From Leyella stercorea (GTDB lineage Bacteria > Bacteroidota > Bacteroidia > Bacteroidales > Bacteroidaceae): a DNA stretch of 59,870 bases. The translations under genes were made by a program, and so were the position numbers. The first letter of the stretch is position 1; each line of letters begins with the position of its first letter. This document shows, piece after piece, positions 1 to 8,697 of the stretch. The DNA lies in contig NZ_JADYTS010000011.1 in NCBI RefSeq assembly GCF_021531355.1, positions 1-59,870 on the forward strand. Reading direction: 5' to 3'. Below the pieces are notes generated by a model. It made no database searches. It was not told the DNA's origin and saw only the letters and a program-made list of their open reading frames with translations.

Positions 1-54
1 CGTTGATGAAAAGTTCTTTCTGTATCGACTTGCAAAGATTTATGCTTATCCCCA

Positions 55-240
55 CTAAATTTCCACTGAGCCCCGAGAAATGCTATCAGTCAAAACATCT
101 GTCAAAGGTGGATTTGTACTATTATTAGAAGTTGATTTAGAGAACAATAAAAAAACTAAAACTATGATACAAACTAAAGCTATACACAAAATTACAAGGC
201 GTTTTCTTCTACTTTTTTTCATACTACGATTTTTAAACAT
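55..240 (-). CDS. Small single-pass membrane protein, unrecognised, possibly frameshifted
   Basis: The 61-residue product has a basic start (KNRSMKKSRRKR) followed by one strongly hydrophobic helix at about residues 15-33 and a short Ser/Asn/Thr-rich tail, so it should sit in the inner membrane with the tail outside. A -7 box (TATCTTTG, minus strand, 280-287) lies about 40 nt upstream, which argues for a real transcript. The frame stops at 55-57, but another frame of the same strand stays open from there to the window edge. The gene could therefore be the start of a longer protein with a frameshift. I do not recognise the family. Confidence 0.4.
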   Translation of the reverse strand: MFKNRSMKKSRRKRLVILCIALVCIIVLVFLLFSKSTSNNSTNPPLTDVLTDSISRGSVEI

Positions 241-279
241 TATATATTATCATGACAGACCCTGATTTATTATTTACTG

Positions 280-287
280 CAAAGATA
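280..287 (-). promoter_or_regulatory. -7 promoter box for the small membrane protein
   Basis: The minus strand reads TATCTTTGC here, matching the Bacteroidetes TAnnTTTG box, about 40 nt upstream of the ATG at 240. No clear -33 element was identified. Confidence 0.45.
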
Positions 288-460
288 CGAAATCTTACGG
301 AAAATGAATTGGTTGTTTTTTTCGTTTGTTCTGTTTTTTATCAAATTATTTTCCGAGCGAATATGATTCGTCTTAAATAAAATAAAAACACCCAACTTTA
401 CATTCTTGGGTGTAAAATTGGGTGTTTGTTTTATAATTTGCTGATTTTCAGCGTTTATTG

Positions 461-545
461 CGGAGAGAGAGGGATTCGAACCCCCGGTACCTCTCAGTAC
501 GCCGGTTTTCAAGACCGGTGCATTCGACCACTCTGCCATCTCTCC
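461..545 (-). tRNA. tRNA-Ser (anticodon UGA), copy 1
   Basis: An 85-nt minus-strand sequence folds as a class II tRNA: acceptor GGAGAGA paired with TCTCTCC plus discriminator G, an anticodon stem-loop CCGGT-CTTGAAA-ACCGG with anticodon TGA, a long variable arm, and a T arm containing GGTTCGAATCC. CCA is not encoded. It is essentially identical to the second copy 78 bp upstream on the same strand. Confidence 0.95.
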
Positions 546-623
546 ATAGGGTGCGTATGGTTGGTCGAGTTGAAATAAGCAAGGCTCCGGAATGTTCGGA
601 ACTCATAGCTTTACTACATATAG

Positions 624-708
624 CGGAGAGAGAGGGATTCGAACCCCCGGTACCTCTCAGTACGCCGGTTTTCAAGACCGGTGCATTCGACCACTCTGCC
701 ATCTCTCC
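624..708 (-). tRNA. tRNA-Ser (anticodon UGA), copy 2
   Basis: Same 85-nt sequence and fold as the copy at 461-545, so this is a recent tandem duplication. It is the promoter-proximal copy: a TACCTTTG box at 786-793 on the minus strand lies about 80 nt upstream and probably drives both tRNAs. Confidence 0.95.
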
Positions 709-785
709 ATGGGGTGCTGGAATCCGGTAGATGTAGTCTTGCTACATGCTGCGACTCATTCTGTCGTCTTGCTCATTTGCGGGTG

Positions 786-793
786 CAAAGGTA
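786..793 (-). promoter_or_regulatory. -7 box for the tRNA-Ser pair
   Basis: The minus strand reads TACCTTTG, upstream of both tRNA genes and divergent from the mutS2 promoter. Confidence 0.5.
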
Positions 794-854
794 GCGCTTT
801 TTTTTTGTTCTGCAAATTAATTGGCACTTTTTTTACCAAACAACAAAAAAAAAG

Positions 855-862
855 TAACTTTG
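855..862 (+). promoter_or_regulatory. -7 box of mutS2, abutting the start codon
   Basis: TAACTTTG ends only 4 nt before the ATG at 867. With the usual distance from this box to +1, the transcript would begin at or within a base or two of the start codon, giving a leaderless mRNA. Confidence 0.55.
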
Positions 863-866
863 CACC

Positions 867-3386
867 ATGATTTATCCTGATAATTTTGAAAATAAGATAC
901 AGTTCAACGAAATTCGTTCGTTGCTGAAGGGCTACTGTCTGAGCCAGCTTGGTAAGGACAAGGTGGACGACATGGCTTTCACGAGCGATGCCGAACGCAT
1001 CAATACAGCCCTGTCGCAGACCCGCGAGTTCCGCCGTATGCAGGAAGAAGCCGACGACTTCCCGCTTCAGTTCTTTTTTGACATGCGCGCTTCGATAAAG
1101 CGAATACGCATCGAGGGCACGCATCTTGAGGAGAATGAGATATTCGACTTGCGCCGTTCGCTGGAGACGATATCGGGTATAGTGAAGTTTCTGAACCGTA
1201 GCGACGACGACGGCAACTACGACTATCCTACGCTTCATGCCCTGACCGAGGATGTGATGACCTTTCCCGACCTCATACGCCGTATAGACCAGATTTTGGA
1301 CAAGTATGGCAAGATTAAGGATACGGCATCGCCACGTCTGGCTGAAATACGTTCGCAGTTGCGTAAGGCTGAGGGCAGCGTCTCGCGTACATTATATAGT
1401 ATACTGCATGCTGCGCAGAGTGAGGGCCTTGTAGAGAAGGACGTGACACCTACGCTGCGCGACGGAAGACTTGTTGTGCCCGTGGCGCCAGCTATGAAAC
1501 GCCGAATCAAGGGTATTGTGCATGATGAGTCGTCGACGGGTAAGACTGTGTTTATTGAGCCAACCGAAGTGGTTGAGGCGAACAACCGTATACGTGAGTT
1601 GGAGGCCGACGAGCGTCGCGAGATAATCGTAATACTTACGGAGTTCTCGAAGCTTGTGCGTCCGCATGTAGATGACATTATATACGCCTATCAACTTCTG
1701 GCGGAGATAGACTTCATTCGTGCTCGTGCAGAATTTGCACGTCTCACCAATGCCATTGAGCCTGATGTCAATGCCGGTCCGGTTATCGACTGGATAACGG
1801 CACGCCATCCGCTGCTGTGGCTTGCACTGAAGAAGCAGGACAAGCCTATCGTTCCGCTCGACATAATGCTTACGAGCGACCGCCATATACTCATCATCTC
1901 GGGTCCGAATGCCGGAGGTAAATCGGTGTGTCTGAAGACTGTAGGACTGCTGCAGTATATGTTGCAGTGCGGACTGTCGATACCCGTGAGCGAGCGTTCG
2001 AAGGTGGGTGTGTTCGAAGACATAATGATAGACATAGGCGACGAGCAGAGTATTGAGAACGACCTTTCTACCTATTCTTCGCACTTGCTCAATATGAAGA
2101 ACATGATGCGTAGGGCAGGCGAGGCAACGCTGCTGCTTATCGACGAGTTTGGTACGGGCACTGAGCCTCAGATTGGAGGTGCCATGGCTGAGGCTGTGCT
2201 CAACCAGTTTGTGAAGAAGCATGCGTGGGGCGTTATAACCACCCACTATCAGAATCTGAAGCATTATGCCGATTCGCACGACGGCATTGCCAACGGTGCC
2301 ATGCTGTACGACCGCCACGAGATGCGACCGCTGTTTCAGCTGGCCATCGGTCAGCCAGGTTCGTCGTTTGCCATTGAGATTGCGCGCAAGACGGGCATTC
2401 CCGATGAGGTGATACGCGAGGCGAGCGCCATCGTTGGGTCGGACTACATACAGAGCGACAAGTATCTGCAGGACATAGTACGCGACAAACGCTACTGGGA
2501 GAACAAACGACAGAATGTGCACCAGCGCGAGAAAGACCTGGAGAAGACTATCGCCAAGTATGAAGAAGAGATAAAGGAACTTGCGCAAAAACGCAAGGAT
2601 ATATTGCGGCAGGCCAAGGAGCAAGCGCAGGAACTGCTCAAGGAGAGCAACCGCAATATTGAGAATACTATACGCGAGATACGCGAGTGTCAGGCTGAGA
2701 AGGAGGAGACGAAGCGTCTGCGTGAAGAGCTGAACGCCTTCAAGGAGGATGTCAGCGAGATTGACACTAAGTCGGCCGATGACCTCATTGAGAAGAAGAT
2801 GCGCCAGATAATGGAGCGCAAGGAACGTCGCGAGAAGCGCAAGAAGGAGAAGAAGGAGAACGCCGGCAAACCAACTTCTATCGGAACCAAACTGCCAACG
2901 CCTACAGCCAGTGCCGAGCAGCAGACGTTTGCTGTGGGCGACACGGTACGTATGCGTGGTCTTACCACTGTGGGCACTGTGGAGACGGTGCAGGGCAAGG
3001 AGGCTACAGTGGTGTTTGGCGACGTGAGAACGAAGGTGAAGACGTCGCGACTTGAGCATACCGTCAAGAAGCCCGAGTCGACACAGCCGGCAACATTTGC
3101 CATCAGTCGTGAGACACGACAGACTATCGATTCGCACAAGCTTAACTTCCATCAGGATCTCGACGTGCGTGGCATGCGTGGAGACGAAGCTCTGAACGCT
3201 GTGCAGCACTTCATCGACGACGCGATACTTGTAGGAATGTCGCGTGTGCGTATTCTGCACGGCAAGGGCAACGGTATTCTGCGTCAGCTCATACGTCAGT
3301 ACTTGCAGTCGGTGCCTAATGTGACAAGCTGCAAGGACGAGCATGTGCAGTTTGGCGGTGCGGGTATTACTGTGGTGGATTTCTAA
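867..3386 (+). CDS. mutS2: Endonuclease MutS2
   Basis: An 839-residue MutS2, the usual length. The core and lever region is followed by the MutS ATPase domain with Walker A GPNAGGKS (about residue 347) and Walker B LLLIDEFGTGTEP (about residue 425). A long charged coiled coil occupies about 525-670, and a C-terminal Smr nuclease domain contains LDVRGMRGDEA and the HGKGNG motif. Members of this family bind branched DNA or collided ribosomes and act in recombination control or ribosome rescue, not in mismatch repair. The gene stands alone, convergent with the DUF4230 genes. The start is the ATG directly behind the promoter box. Confidence 0.95.
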   Translation: MIYPDNFENKIQFNEIRSLLKGYCLSQLGKDKVDDMAFTSDAERINTALSQTREFRRMQEEADDFPLQFFFDMRASIKRIRIEGTHLEENEIFDLRRSLETISGIVKFLNRSDDDGNYDYPTLHALTEDVMTFPDLIRRIDQILDKYGKIKDTASPRLAEIRSQLRKAEGSVSRTLYSILHAAQSEGLVEKDVTPTLRDGRLVVPVAPAMKRRIKGIVHDESSTGKTVFIEPTEVVEANNRIRELEADERREIIVILTEFSKLVRPHVDDIIYAYQLLAEIDFIRARAEFARLTNAIEPDVNAGPVIDWITARHPLLWLALKKQDKPIVPLDIMLTSDRHILIISGPNAGGKSVCLKTVGLLQYMLQCGLSIPVSERSKVGVFEDIMIDIGDEQSIENDLSTYSSHLLNMKNMMRRAGEATLLLIDEFGTGTEPQIGGAMAEAVLNQFVKKHAWGVITTHYQNLKHYADSHDGIANGAMLYDRHEMRPLFQLAIGQPGSSFAIEIARKTGIPDEVIREASAIVGSDYIQSDKYLQDIVRDKRYWENKRQNVHQREKDLEKTIAKYEEEIKELAQKRKDILRQAKEQAQELLKESNRNIENTIREIRECQAEKEETKRLREELNAFKEDVSEIDTKSADDLIEKKMRQIMERKERREKRKKEKKENAGKPTSIGTKLPTPTASAEQQTFAVGDTVRMRGLTTVGTVETVQGKEATVVFGDVRTKVKTSRLEHTVKKPESTQPATFAISRETRQTIDSHKLNFHQDLDVRGMRGDEALNAVQHFIDDAILVGMSRVRILHGKGNGILRQLIRQYLQSVPNVTSCKDEHVQFGGAGITVVDF

Positions 3387-3390
3387 GGAT

Positions 3391-3461
3391 ATAAAAAACG
3401 ACAATAGAGACAATCCTTGACAAGTGTATAGCTTGTTGTCAATGATTGTCTCTATTGTCGT
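3391..3461 (-). terminator. Long hairpin terminator between mutS2 and the DUF4230 genes
   Basis: A perfect 18-bp inverted repeat (3398-3415 with 3444-3461) is followed on the minus strand by a T run (3391-3398 is A-rich on the plus strand). It therefore suits the leftward DUF4230 genes best, and may also stop mutS2 transcripts. Confidence 0.7.
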
Positions 3462-3518
3462 ATATGATTGTCCACCTGTTGTGGCTAAGGCGAGGATGTC
3501 ATAGCCTTGTGTAGGGTT

Positions 3519-4169
3519 TTATTTCTCAAATTCAATCTTTACGTATTCAAATCCCATAGAGCGTAGCAGGTTTTCAAACTGGGTTTTGGCGTTCTGCTGT
3601 GCAGTCTGATAATTCTGTCGGGTGAGGCAGCGTCGGCGCATCATAGCGTCGGCACGATTGTACATCAGCTTGCGGTCCTGATGGCTCCACTTGCCGGTTT
3701 CGATAAACGAGCGGGTACGTGTCTCGTCGATAAAGTCGTTGTCGAGGAGTTTTACGGGTGGCAATGTGGCACAAAGCGTGTCGCCACGCATGGCTATCCA
3801 GCCTTCGTGAGCCTGACGCGTATCAACGCCAAGGCGTAGGGTGCCGTAATATATGCGCACCAGTTCGTCGTCGGAGAAGAATCCGCGGCGTATCGTGTCA
3901 ACGATTTCCTCGTCGCTGACTTCCAGAAACGACCATTTGCCAATCTGTTCTATTGAGCGTATCTGCGACGGAGTGATGTCAATGCTCTGATCGGTGACAA
4001 TCTGAAGTGGGGTAGAGGTGTCGACCGTCTTCTTCATGTAGTGGCGTGCCACGACGATGGCGCACACAATAAGTATTGCAACAAATGCAATCTTAACGGC
4101 GGTTGACTTCAACCAAAATCCGAAGAACGTCTCTTTGGGGCGTATGGGGCTATTTTCTGACTTTCGCAT
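3519..4169 (-). CDS. DUF4230 domain protein, second of two
   Basis: The product is about 216 residues, with one N-terminal membrane helix (VKIAFVAILIVCAIVVA) after a basic cytoplasmic stretch, then an extracytoplasmic DUF4230-like domain (QIVTDQSIDITPSQIRSIEQIGKWSFLEV...). The start is taken at the ATG at 4169 (MRKSENSP), because the frame extends upstream only to a TTG. It overlaps the end of the upstream paralogue by 20 bp, so the two are translationally coupled. The family's function is not known to me. The C terminus (LLRSMGFEYVKIEF) matches that of the neighbour in style. Confidence 0.7.
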   Translation of the reverse strand: MRKSENSPIRPKETFFGFWLKSTAVKIAFVAILIVCAIVVARHYMKKTVDTSTPLQIVTDQSIDITPSQIRSIEQIGKWSFLEVSDEEIVDTIRRGFFSDDELVRIYYGTLRLGVDTRQAHEGWIAMRGDTLCATLPPVKLLDNDFIDETRTRSFIETGKWSHQDRKLMYNRADAMMRRRCLTRQNYQTAQQNAKTQFENLLRSMGFEYVKIEFEK

Positions 4170-4863
4170 TTTGCTTGTTTTCAATGGTTGAACGGTCTAT
4201 TAGTTTCATTATGTCGCGTGGCTTGTAGTCGCGGCTGAACGAGATGGTGATGTTCTCAGGGCTGAATCCCATCTGCTCTATCATCGGTATGAGTACGTTG
4301 GCGGCTCCGATGCGGGCATTCTCCATAATGTCAGTGTTGGCTACATCGGCTATTATGGCATCGCGTCCTTGTCGTTCGTAGGCCGAGAGTTCCTCGTCGG
4401 AGAAGTTACGTCGGGTCAGAGCTACATATTCGCGTATGCCGTTGTGGTCGATACGTGACGATGTCAGCACGATGCGAGGTTCGGGCAGAACAATCTCAAT
4501 ATGTGTAGAGTCGCGGCGTACATTGGCATCTGAGAAACCTGCAAAGTCGATGTAGGCTTTTACGGTAGCATCGACGGGGATGGCTATCTTGCGTTTGCCC
4601 AACGGCAGGTTGATGTCGTAGTCGTGGCTGAGTACGCGGCCCTTCATCTTCACTTGGTCGTCGTGGGTTATGACCTTGTGTATGCGATACTCGGTGGTGT
4701 ACAGACGTGAGCATCGTTGTATCTGCATCACCATCAATCGTGTTGTGTCGACACGTGCTGTGGCAATAGTGTCGGCTGTGGTCGTCGGCTTGTCGTTTTT
4801 GCCTGAGCAAGATGCGAGAAGCGTGAGGGCGACAAGTGTAAGTGTGGTTATTGCTGTTCTCAT
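4150..4863 (-). CDS. DUF4230 domain lipoprotein, first of two
   Basis: A 237-residue protein with a lipoprotein signal (TLVALTLLASC, lipobox LLASC), so it is lipid-anchored rather than helix-anchored like its partner. The body is a DUF4230-like domain: a lipidated-side strand-rich start, KRKIAIPVDATVKAYIDFAGF, then ...EQMGFSPENITISF at the end. It shares the order of motifs with the downstream gene and overlaps it, so the pair looks like an old tandem duplication that forms a unit in the envelope. Function unknown. Confidence 0.7.
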   Translation of the reverse strand: MRTAITTLTLVALTLLASCSGKNDKPTTTADTIATARVDTTRLMVMQIQRCSRLYTTEYRIHKVITHDDQVKMKGRVLSHDYDINLPLGKRKIAIPVDATVKAYIDFAGFSDANVRRDSTHIEIVLPEPRIVLTSSRIDHNGIREYVALTRRNFSDEELSAYERQGRDAIIADVANTDIMENARIGAANVLIPMIEQMGFSPENITISFSRDYKPRDIMKLIDRSTIENKQNAKVRK

Positions 4864-4916
4864 AGCTTATTATTTAAAAATGACCGAATTCATTTTGTAT
4901 TGTCTTCGATTTGCAT

Positions 4917-4924
4917 TAACTTTG
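4917..4924 (+). promoter_or_regulatory. -7 box of the DUF4738 lipoprotein gene
   Basis: TAACTTTG lies 8 nt before the ATG at 4933. The predicted 5' leader is only a few nucleotides. Confidence 0.5.
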
Positions 4925-4932
4925 TCGTCATT

Positions 4933-5523
4933 ATGAAGACACGGACATTATTCAAGAGTTTTTTTATAGTAGCGTGGGCGGCCATGTCGCTTGGCGTGGT
5001 TGTATCGTGCAAGGAAAAACCTCGCACAACAGATATCATTGTGAAGAAACCAACTCCTAAGCCTAAGAAAGGTGTGCAGAAGATGGACGAATATCGCCAA
5101 GTGCGCGACGTGGAGTGGCTCGGCGGAACTTATAAGGTTGTGGCAGAGCGCAAGCCCGACACATCGCTTCCGCAGGCCGTAGACGAGCAAGGCAACCGCT
5201 ACTACGACAATCGTATAACGCTAACTATAAGCCGGCCTGACGGTACGGCTTTCTTCAGTCGTACATTCTCAAAGACCGATTTTGCAAAATATGTTGACGG
5301 TGACAATGCCGATGGTGCTTTGCTTGGCATTGTATTCGACCGCGCCGACGGTGGTTCGTTGATATTTGCAGCAAGTGTTGGTTCGCCAGATAAGATGAGT
5401 GATGAGTATGTGCCGCTTGTGCTTACCATTTCGCGGGGAGGAACTGTGAACATAGCCAAGGACACTCAGCTCGATACGGCCAGCGATGTTGTAGATGAGG
5501 CTGACGACGAGGACGGCGTATAA
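4933..5523 (+). CDS. DUF4738-type lipoprotein
   Basis: About 196 residues. The signal peptide ends in the lipobox VVVSC, followed by a Lys/Pro linker (KKPTPKPKKG) and a compact domain starting at VEWLGGTYKVVAERKPD and containing YYDNRITLTISRPDGTAFFSRTFSKTDF. I recognise this as the DUF4738 family seen in Prevotella, of unknown function. The ATG at 4933 is preferred over an upstream in-frame start because the promoter box sits between them and the signal peptide begins here. The tail is very acidic (VVDEADDEDGV). Confidence 0.7.
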   Translation: MKTRTLFKSFFIVAWAAMSLGVVVSCKEKPRTTDIIVKKPTPKPKKGVQKMDEYRQVRDVEWLGGTYKVVAERKPDTSLPQAVDEQGNRYYDNRITLTISRPDGTAFFSRTFSKTDFAKYVDGDNADGALLGIVFDRADGGSLIFAASVGSPDKMSDEYVPLVLTISRGGTVNIAKDTQLDTASDVVDEADDEDGV

Positions 5524-5560
5524 TAGCCGTCTGTTCGTCGTAGTTGGTTTGGCTGATTGT

Positions 5561-5986
5561 TTATTCGTCGCCTTCGATATCGTCGTCGATGTCGTCGAAG
5601 CCGAACATGGCTGGGTCGACAAATGCATCAAGGGCACGTCGCTCCTTCTTGGTGGGGCGGCCAGTGCCACGTGCACGGTCTACAAATCCGCTTATACGAC
5701 TCATCTCAAGCAGTTCGTACTGCTTGGGGTCGGTCACATTCTCGTACACTTCGGGTATCAGCTTGGCACCTACGCGCTGTTCTATCGTCTTGAGAACACG
5801 AAACGAGTAGGTGATAGGCGATTTTTTTACACTCACCACTTCGCCTGCCTTTATCGTATGACTTGGCTTAACGTTCTGTCCGCCTATCGTAACGCGGCTG
5901 TTCTTGCAGGCGTCGGCAGCGATAGAGCGCGTCTTGAATATGCGCGCTGCCCATAGCCATTTGTCTATGCGTGCTGTTTCTGACAT
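5561..5986 (-). CDS. S4-domain RNA-binding protein, HslR/Hsp15 type
   Basis: A 141-residue protein. The S4 RNA-binding domain is at the N terminus (RIDKWLWAARIFKTRSIAADACKNSRVTIGG.N), as in heat-shock protein 15, which binds free 50S subunits carrying nascent peptide. A basic stretch (GRPTKKERRALDAF) and an acidic tail (DDIDDDIEGDE) follow. The start is set at MSETARIDKW (5986). The gene follows pth by 4 bp, so it is in the same operon. I leave the symbol blank because Bacteroidales members are divergent. Confidence 0.85.
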   Translation of the reverse strand: MSETARIDKWLWAARIFKTRSIAADACKNSRVTIGGQNVKPSHTIKAGEVVSVKKSPITYSFRVLKTIEQRVGAKLIPEVYENVTDPKQYELLEMSRISGFVDRARGTGRPTKKERRALDAFVDPAMFGFDDIDDDIEGDE

Positions 5987-5990
5987 GTGA

Positions 5991-6584
5991 TTATTGCTGA
6001 TTGGTTTGCTTTGATTTCTTTCCAAATTTGTTGAACTGGTTCATTGTGATGTTCAGTCCGGCAAGCACGAAACTCTTTATTATCTCTACCGCCATGTCGA
6101 TTGAGGGCTGCAGAGTCTTCATGTCCTCGTCATCGTATCTGCCGAGTACCCAGTCTACCTGCTGTCCTTGCTGGAAGTCGGCACCTATGCCCATACGCAG
6201 ACGTGCATATTGCTGTCCGATGAGCTGCTGTATGTTGCCCAGTCCGTTGTGGCCACCGTTAGATCCGTTGCCCTTCAGGCGGAAGTCGCCAAGCGGAATG
6301 GAGAGGTCGTCGACGATGACAAGCAAACGGCTCTGGTCGATATTCTCCTTCTGAAGCCAGTAGCGCACAGCGTTGCCGCTGAGGTTCATGTATGTTGTAG
6401 GTTTCAGTATGAACACCTTGCGTCCCTTAATTGATATCTCGGCCACAAAACCGTAACGCTTGTCTTCGAACGTTGCGCCAAGTTTGTCGGCCAGCTCGTC
6501 TACTACCATAAATCCGGTGTTGTGACGAGTCATCTCATATTCGCGTCCGGGATTGCCAAGACCCACTATCAAGTATTTGTCCAC
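5991..6584 (-). CDS. pth: Peptidyl-tRNA hydrolase
   Basis: A 197-residue Pth that releases peptides from peptidyl-tRNA dropped by stalled ribosomes. The family motifs are all visible: [21 protein letters not shown] at the start with the catalytic His in [29 protein letters not shown] and [12 protein letters not shown]. The start codon is GTG (6582-6584); no ATG lies between it and the conserved N terminus. The gene sits between rplY and the S4-domain gene on the same strand, a common arrangement. Confidence 0.95.
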   Translation of the reverse strand: MDKYLIVGLGNPGREYEMTRHNTGFMVVDELADKLGATFEDKRYGFVAEISIKGRKVFILKPTTYMNLSGNAVRYWLQKENIDQSRLLVIVDDLSIPLGDFRLKGNGSNGGHNGLGNIQQLIGQQYARLRMGIGADFQQGQQVDWVLGRYDDEDMKTLQPSIDMAVEIIKSFVLAGLNITMNQFNKFGKKSKQTNQQ

Positions 6585-6652
6585 TTCTTTAATGATTAAT
6601 TGTTAATGATAAATGATTAACTGATGTCTCAATAGAATCGACATGTTGAAAC

Positions 6653-6690
6653 AAAAAAGCGCACTCGTCGTAATGACGCGTGCGCTTTCC
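6653..6690 (-). terminator. Terminator after rplY
   Basis: An inverted repeat AAAGCGCACTCGTC / GACGCGTGCGCTTT (6656-6669 with 6675-6688, one mismatch) is followed by T runs on both strands. It lies directly downstream of rplY, so pth probably also has its own promoter or relies on read-through. Confidence 0.75.
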
Positions 6691-6725
6691 TTTTTTCTAT
6701 TAAATGTGCTAATGTGCTATATTGA

Positions 6726-7319
6726 TTAAGCCTGTGCGTTAGCAGCAGCAGACATAGCGGCACGTGTCATCTTGATAGAGCATACGATGACATCCTTGCC
6801 TGTAGCGATCTCCAGACCCTCGAAGCTCAACTCACCAACCTTGATGCTCTTGCCAATCTTAAGGGCAGTAACGTCGATGTCAAGGTGCTCAGGAATCTGC
6901 TGGTAGGGAGCTGTAACCTCAATCTTACGGATAGAGAGGTTCATGCGGCCACCGTCACGTACACCCTGTGCAAGACCTGTGAGCTTAACAGGAATACCGA
7001 TTGTGATAGGCTTCTGATCGTTAACCTCGAGGAAGTCTACGTGCAGAACTGCGTCTGTTACCGGGTGGAACTGAATCTCCTTGAGGATAGCTGTGTGTGA
7101 CTCGCCGTCGATGTTGAGGTTGATAACATAGATGTGCGGAGTGTAGATGATCTTGCGGAGCTCTGTCATAGCGATAGCGAATGACTTAGCAACGGGCTTG
7201 CCGTCCTGCTCTGCCAAACCATAGAGGTTGCAAGGTACAAGACCTTCCTTGCGCAATGTTTTAGAAGCTTTCTTTCCAAGGGCCTCACGCTTCTGACCTG
7301 TAACGTTAATCTCTTTCAT
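6726..7319 (-). CDS. rplY: 50S ribosomal protein L25/general stress protein Ctc
   Basis: A 197-residue, long (CTC-type) L25. The N-terminal L25 domain binds 5S rRNA (KREALGKKASKTLRKEGLVPCNLYG...HVDFLEV) and the C-terminal TL5 beta domain follows (PVKLTGLAQGVRDGGRMNLSIRKIEVTAPYQQIPEHLDIDVTALKIG; only part of the motif is conserved). The tail is Ala-rich. The ATG at 7319 is preceded by a TACCTTTG box on the minus strand at 7432-7439, giving a leader of about 110 nt. Confidence 0.92.
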   Translation of the reverse strand: MKEINVTGQKREALGKKASKTLRKEGLVPCNLYGLAEQDGKPVAKSFAIAMTELRKIIYTPHIYVINLNIDGESHTAILKEIQFHPVTDAVLHVDFLEVNDQKPITIGIPVKLTGLAQGVRDGGRMNLSIRKIEVTAPYQQIPEHLDIDVTALKIGKSIKVGELSFEGLEIATGKDVIVCSIKMTRAAMSAAANAQA

Positions 7320-7431
7320 AATTGTGTTACTCTAAATTAAGTTTAATAAATAATGTGATTTATGCCTTAATTCGCCATCACACGAGAATTTTTTAATTAT
7401 TTTCTGTATAGATGTGCTCAAAAAAGCGGTG

Positions 7432-7439
7432 CAAAGGTA
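7432..7439 (-). promoter_or_regulatory. -7 box of rplY
   Basis: The minus strand reads TACCTTTG. It is divergent from the nusB promoter, so 7320-7585 is a shared regulatory region. Confidence 0.5.
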
Positions 7440-7499
7440 CATCTTTTATCTGAAATGAGCAAAGTTTATCCTTAAAATGTATAATTATTACCGTTTTTC

Positions 7500-7530
7500 T
7501 TGGTAGTTCATCCAATTTTGTCTATTTTTG
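7500..7530 (+). promoter_or_regulatory. Promoter of the nusB operon
   Basis: A TTG at 7500-7502 and a TATTTTTG box at 7523-7530 are separated by 20 bp, which fits the -33/-7 layout of Bacteroidetes promoters. The ATG of nusB is at 7586. Confidence 0.5.
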
Positions 7531-7585
7531 CAAAGCGAAAAACAAACAGAAACATTAGAGATACATTATATATAATATCAAAGAG

Positions 7586-8662
7586 ATGATTAATCGCGAA
7601 TTAATAAGAATCAAGATAGTCCAGTTAACCTACGCTTACTATCAGAACGGCAACAAACTCATGGACAGCGCAGAGAAGGAACTGTTGTTCAGTCTTTCGA
7701 AGGCTTACGATCTGTACAACTACCTCTTGGAGCTTATCGTGGCAGTGACTCAAGAAGAGCGCCGCCGTGTTGAGGTGGCAACCCAACGTGCAGTACGTGA
7801 GGGTGGAGAAATGCCGTCGCAAAAATTCGCATACAATAAGTTTGCAGTACAGCTTGAGGAGAATCGTCAGTTGCTCGATTTTGCTGAGACACAAAAGCAG
7901 TCGTGGGCTGACAGTCTGGAGTTTGTACGCTCGCTCTGCAACCAGATAGAACAGAGCCAGGCATATGCCGATTATATTGCCGACACCGACGACTCGTATG
8001 AGGCCGACCGTGAGTTGTGGCGCAAGCTTTATCGTCAGCTCATACAGGAGAACGAGACTCTCGACCAGCTGCTTGAGGAGCAGAGCCTTTACTGGAACGA
8101 TGACAAGGAGGTGGTTGATACATTCGTGCTTAAGACCATCAAGCGTTTTGACCCGAAGAACAAGTCGAAGCAGGACCTTCTGCCCGAATACAAGGACCAG
8201 GAAGACAAGGATTTTGCAATGAAGCTGTTCCGTGCCACTATTCTCAATGCCGACCAGTATCAGCGCTATATGAGTGAAACATCGCGCAACTGGGACTTCT
8301 CACGTTTGGCATACATGGATGTGGTGATTATGCAGATTGCCATTGCCGAGATGCTCACGTTCCCCAACATACCTATCAGTGTGACCATCAACGAGTATGT
8401 AGACCTCGCAAAGTTGTACTCTACACCTAAGTCGGGAGGATACATCAATGGTATGCTCGACTCAATAGCACGCTACCTCGTTGCTACTGGCAAGCTGATG
8501 AAGACCATCGAGGACCGCCCGCAGCGTCGTCCGGCTCCACGTCGCCAGTCAACACCGCGTCTCAACCGTGCTCAGCAGGCCCTTGAGGATGGTGAAGTAT
8601 TGCGCACACGCTATGCTGCACAGCTGGAGGAAGAAGCCAATACCGACGAGCAGGAGTTTTAA
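7586..8662 (+). CDS. nusB: Transcription antitermination factor NusB
   Basis: A 358-residue NusB. Bacteroidetes versions are about twice as long as the 140-residue E. coli protein because of an N-terminal extension of helices (about residues 1-200 here). The classical NusB RNA-binding fold is the C-terminal part (SRNWDFSRLAYMDVVIMQIAIAEMLTFPNIPISVTINEYVDLAKLYS...GYINGMLDSIA). With NusE (S10) it binds boxA RNA in rRNA leaders. A basic, Arg/Pro-rich tail follows. First gene of a run with yajC, ybbR-like, coaE, DUF5606 and rsmA. Confidence 0.93.
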   Translation: MINRELIRIKIVQLTYAYYQNGNKLMDSAEKELLFSLSKAYDLYNYLLELIVAVTQEERRRVEVATQRAVREGGEMPSQKFAYNKFAVQLEENRQLLDFAETQKQSWADSLEFVRSLCNQIEQSQAYADYIADTDDSYEADRELWRKLYRQLIQENETLDQLLEEQSLYWNDDKEVVDTFVLKTIKRFDPKNKSKQDLLPEYKDQEDKDFAMKLFRATILNADQYQRYMSETSRNWDFSRLAYMDVVIMQIAIAEMLTFPNIPISVTINEYVDLAKLYSTPKSGGYINGMLDSIARYLVATGKLMKTIEDRPQRRPAPRRQSTPRLNRAQQALEDGEVLRTRYAAQLEEEANTDEQEF

Positions 8663-8697
8663 TTTTTGAAGTTTAATAATACATAATAATATTGACA

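Noticed and set aside
461..708. Open frames across the tRNA-Ser copies encoding a [17 protein letters not shown] protein
   Set aside because: The same 30 residues are the translation of the tRNA sequence itself; both copies fold as tRNA-Ser.
1392..3413. A 673-codon open frame on the minus strand inside mutS2
   Set aside because: It is antisense to a clear MutS2 with all motifs; the long frame is a codon-use shadow.
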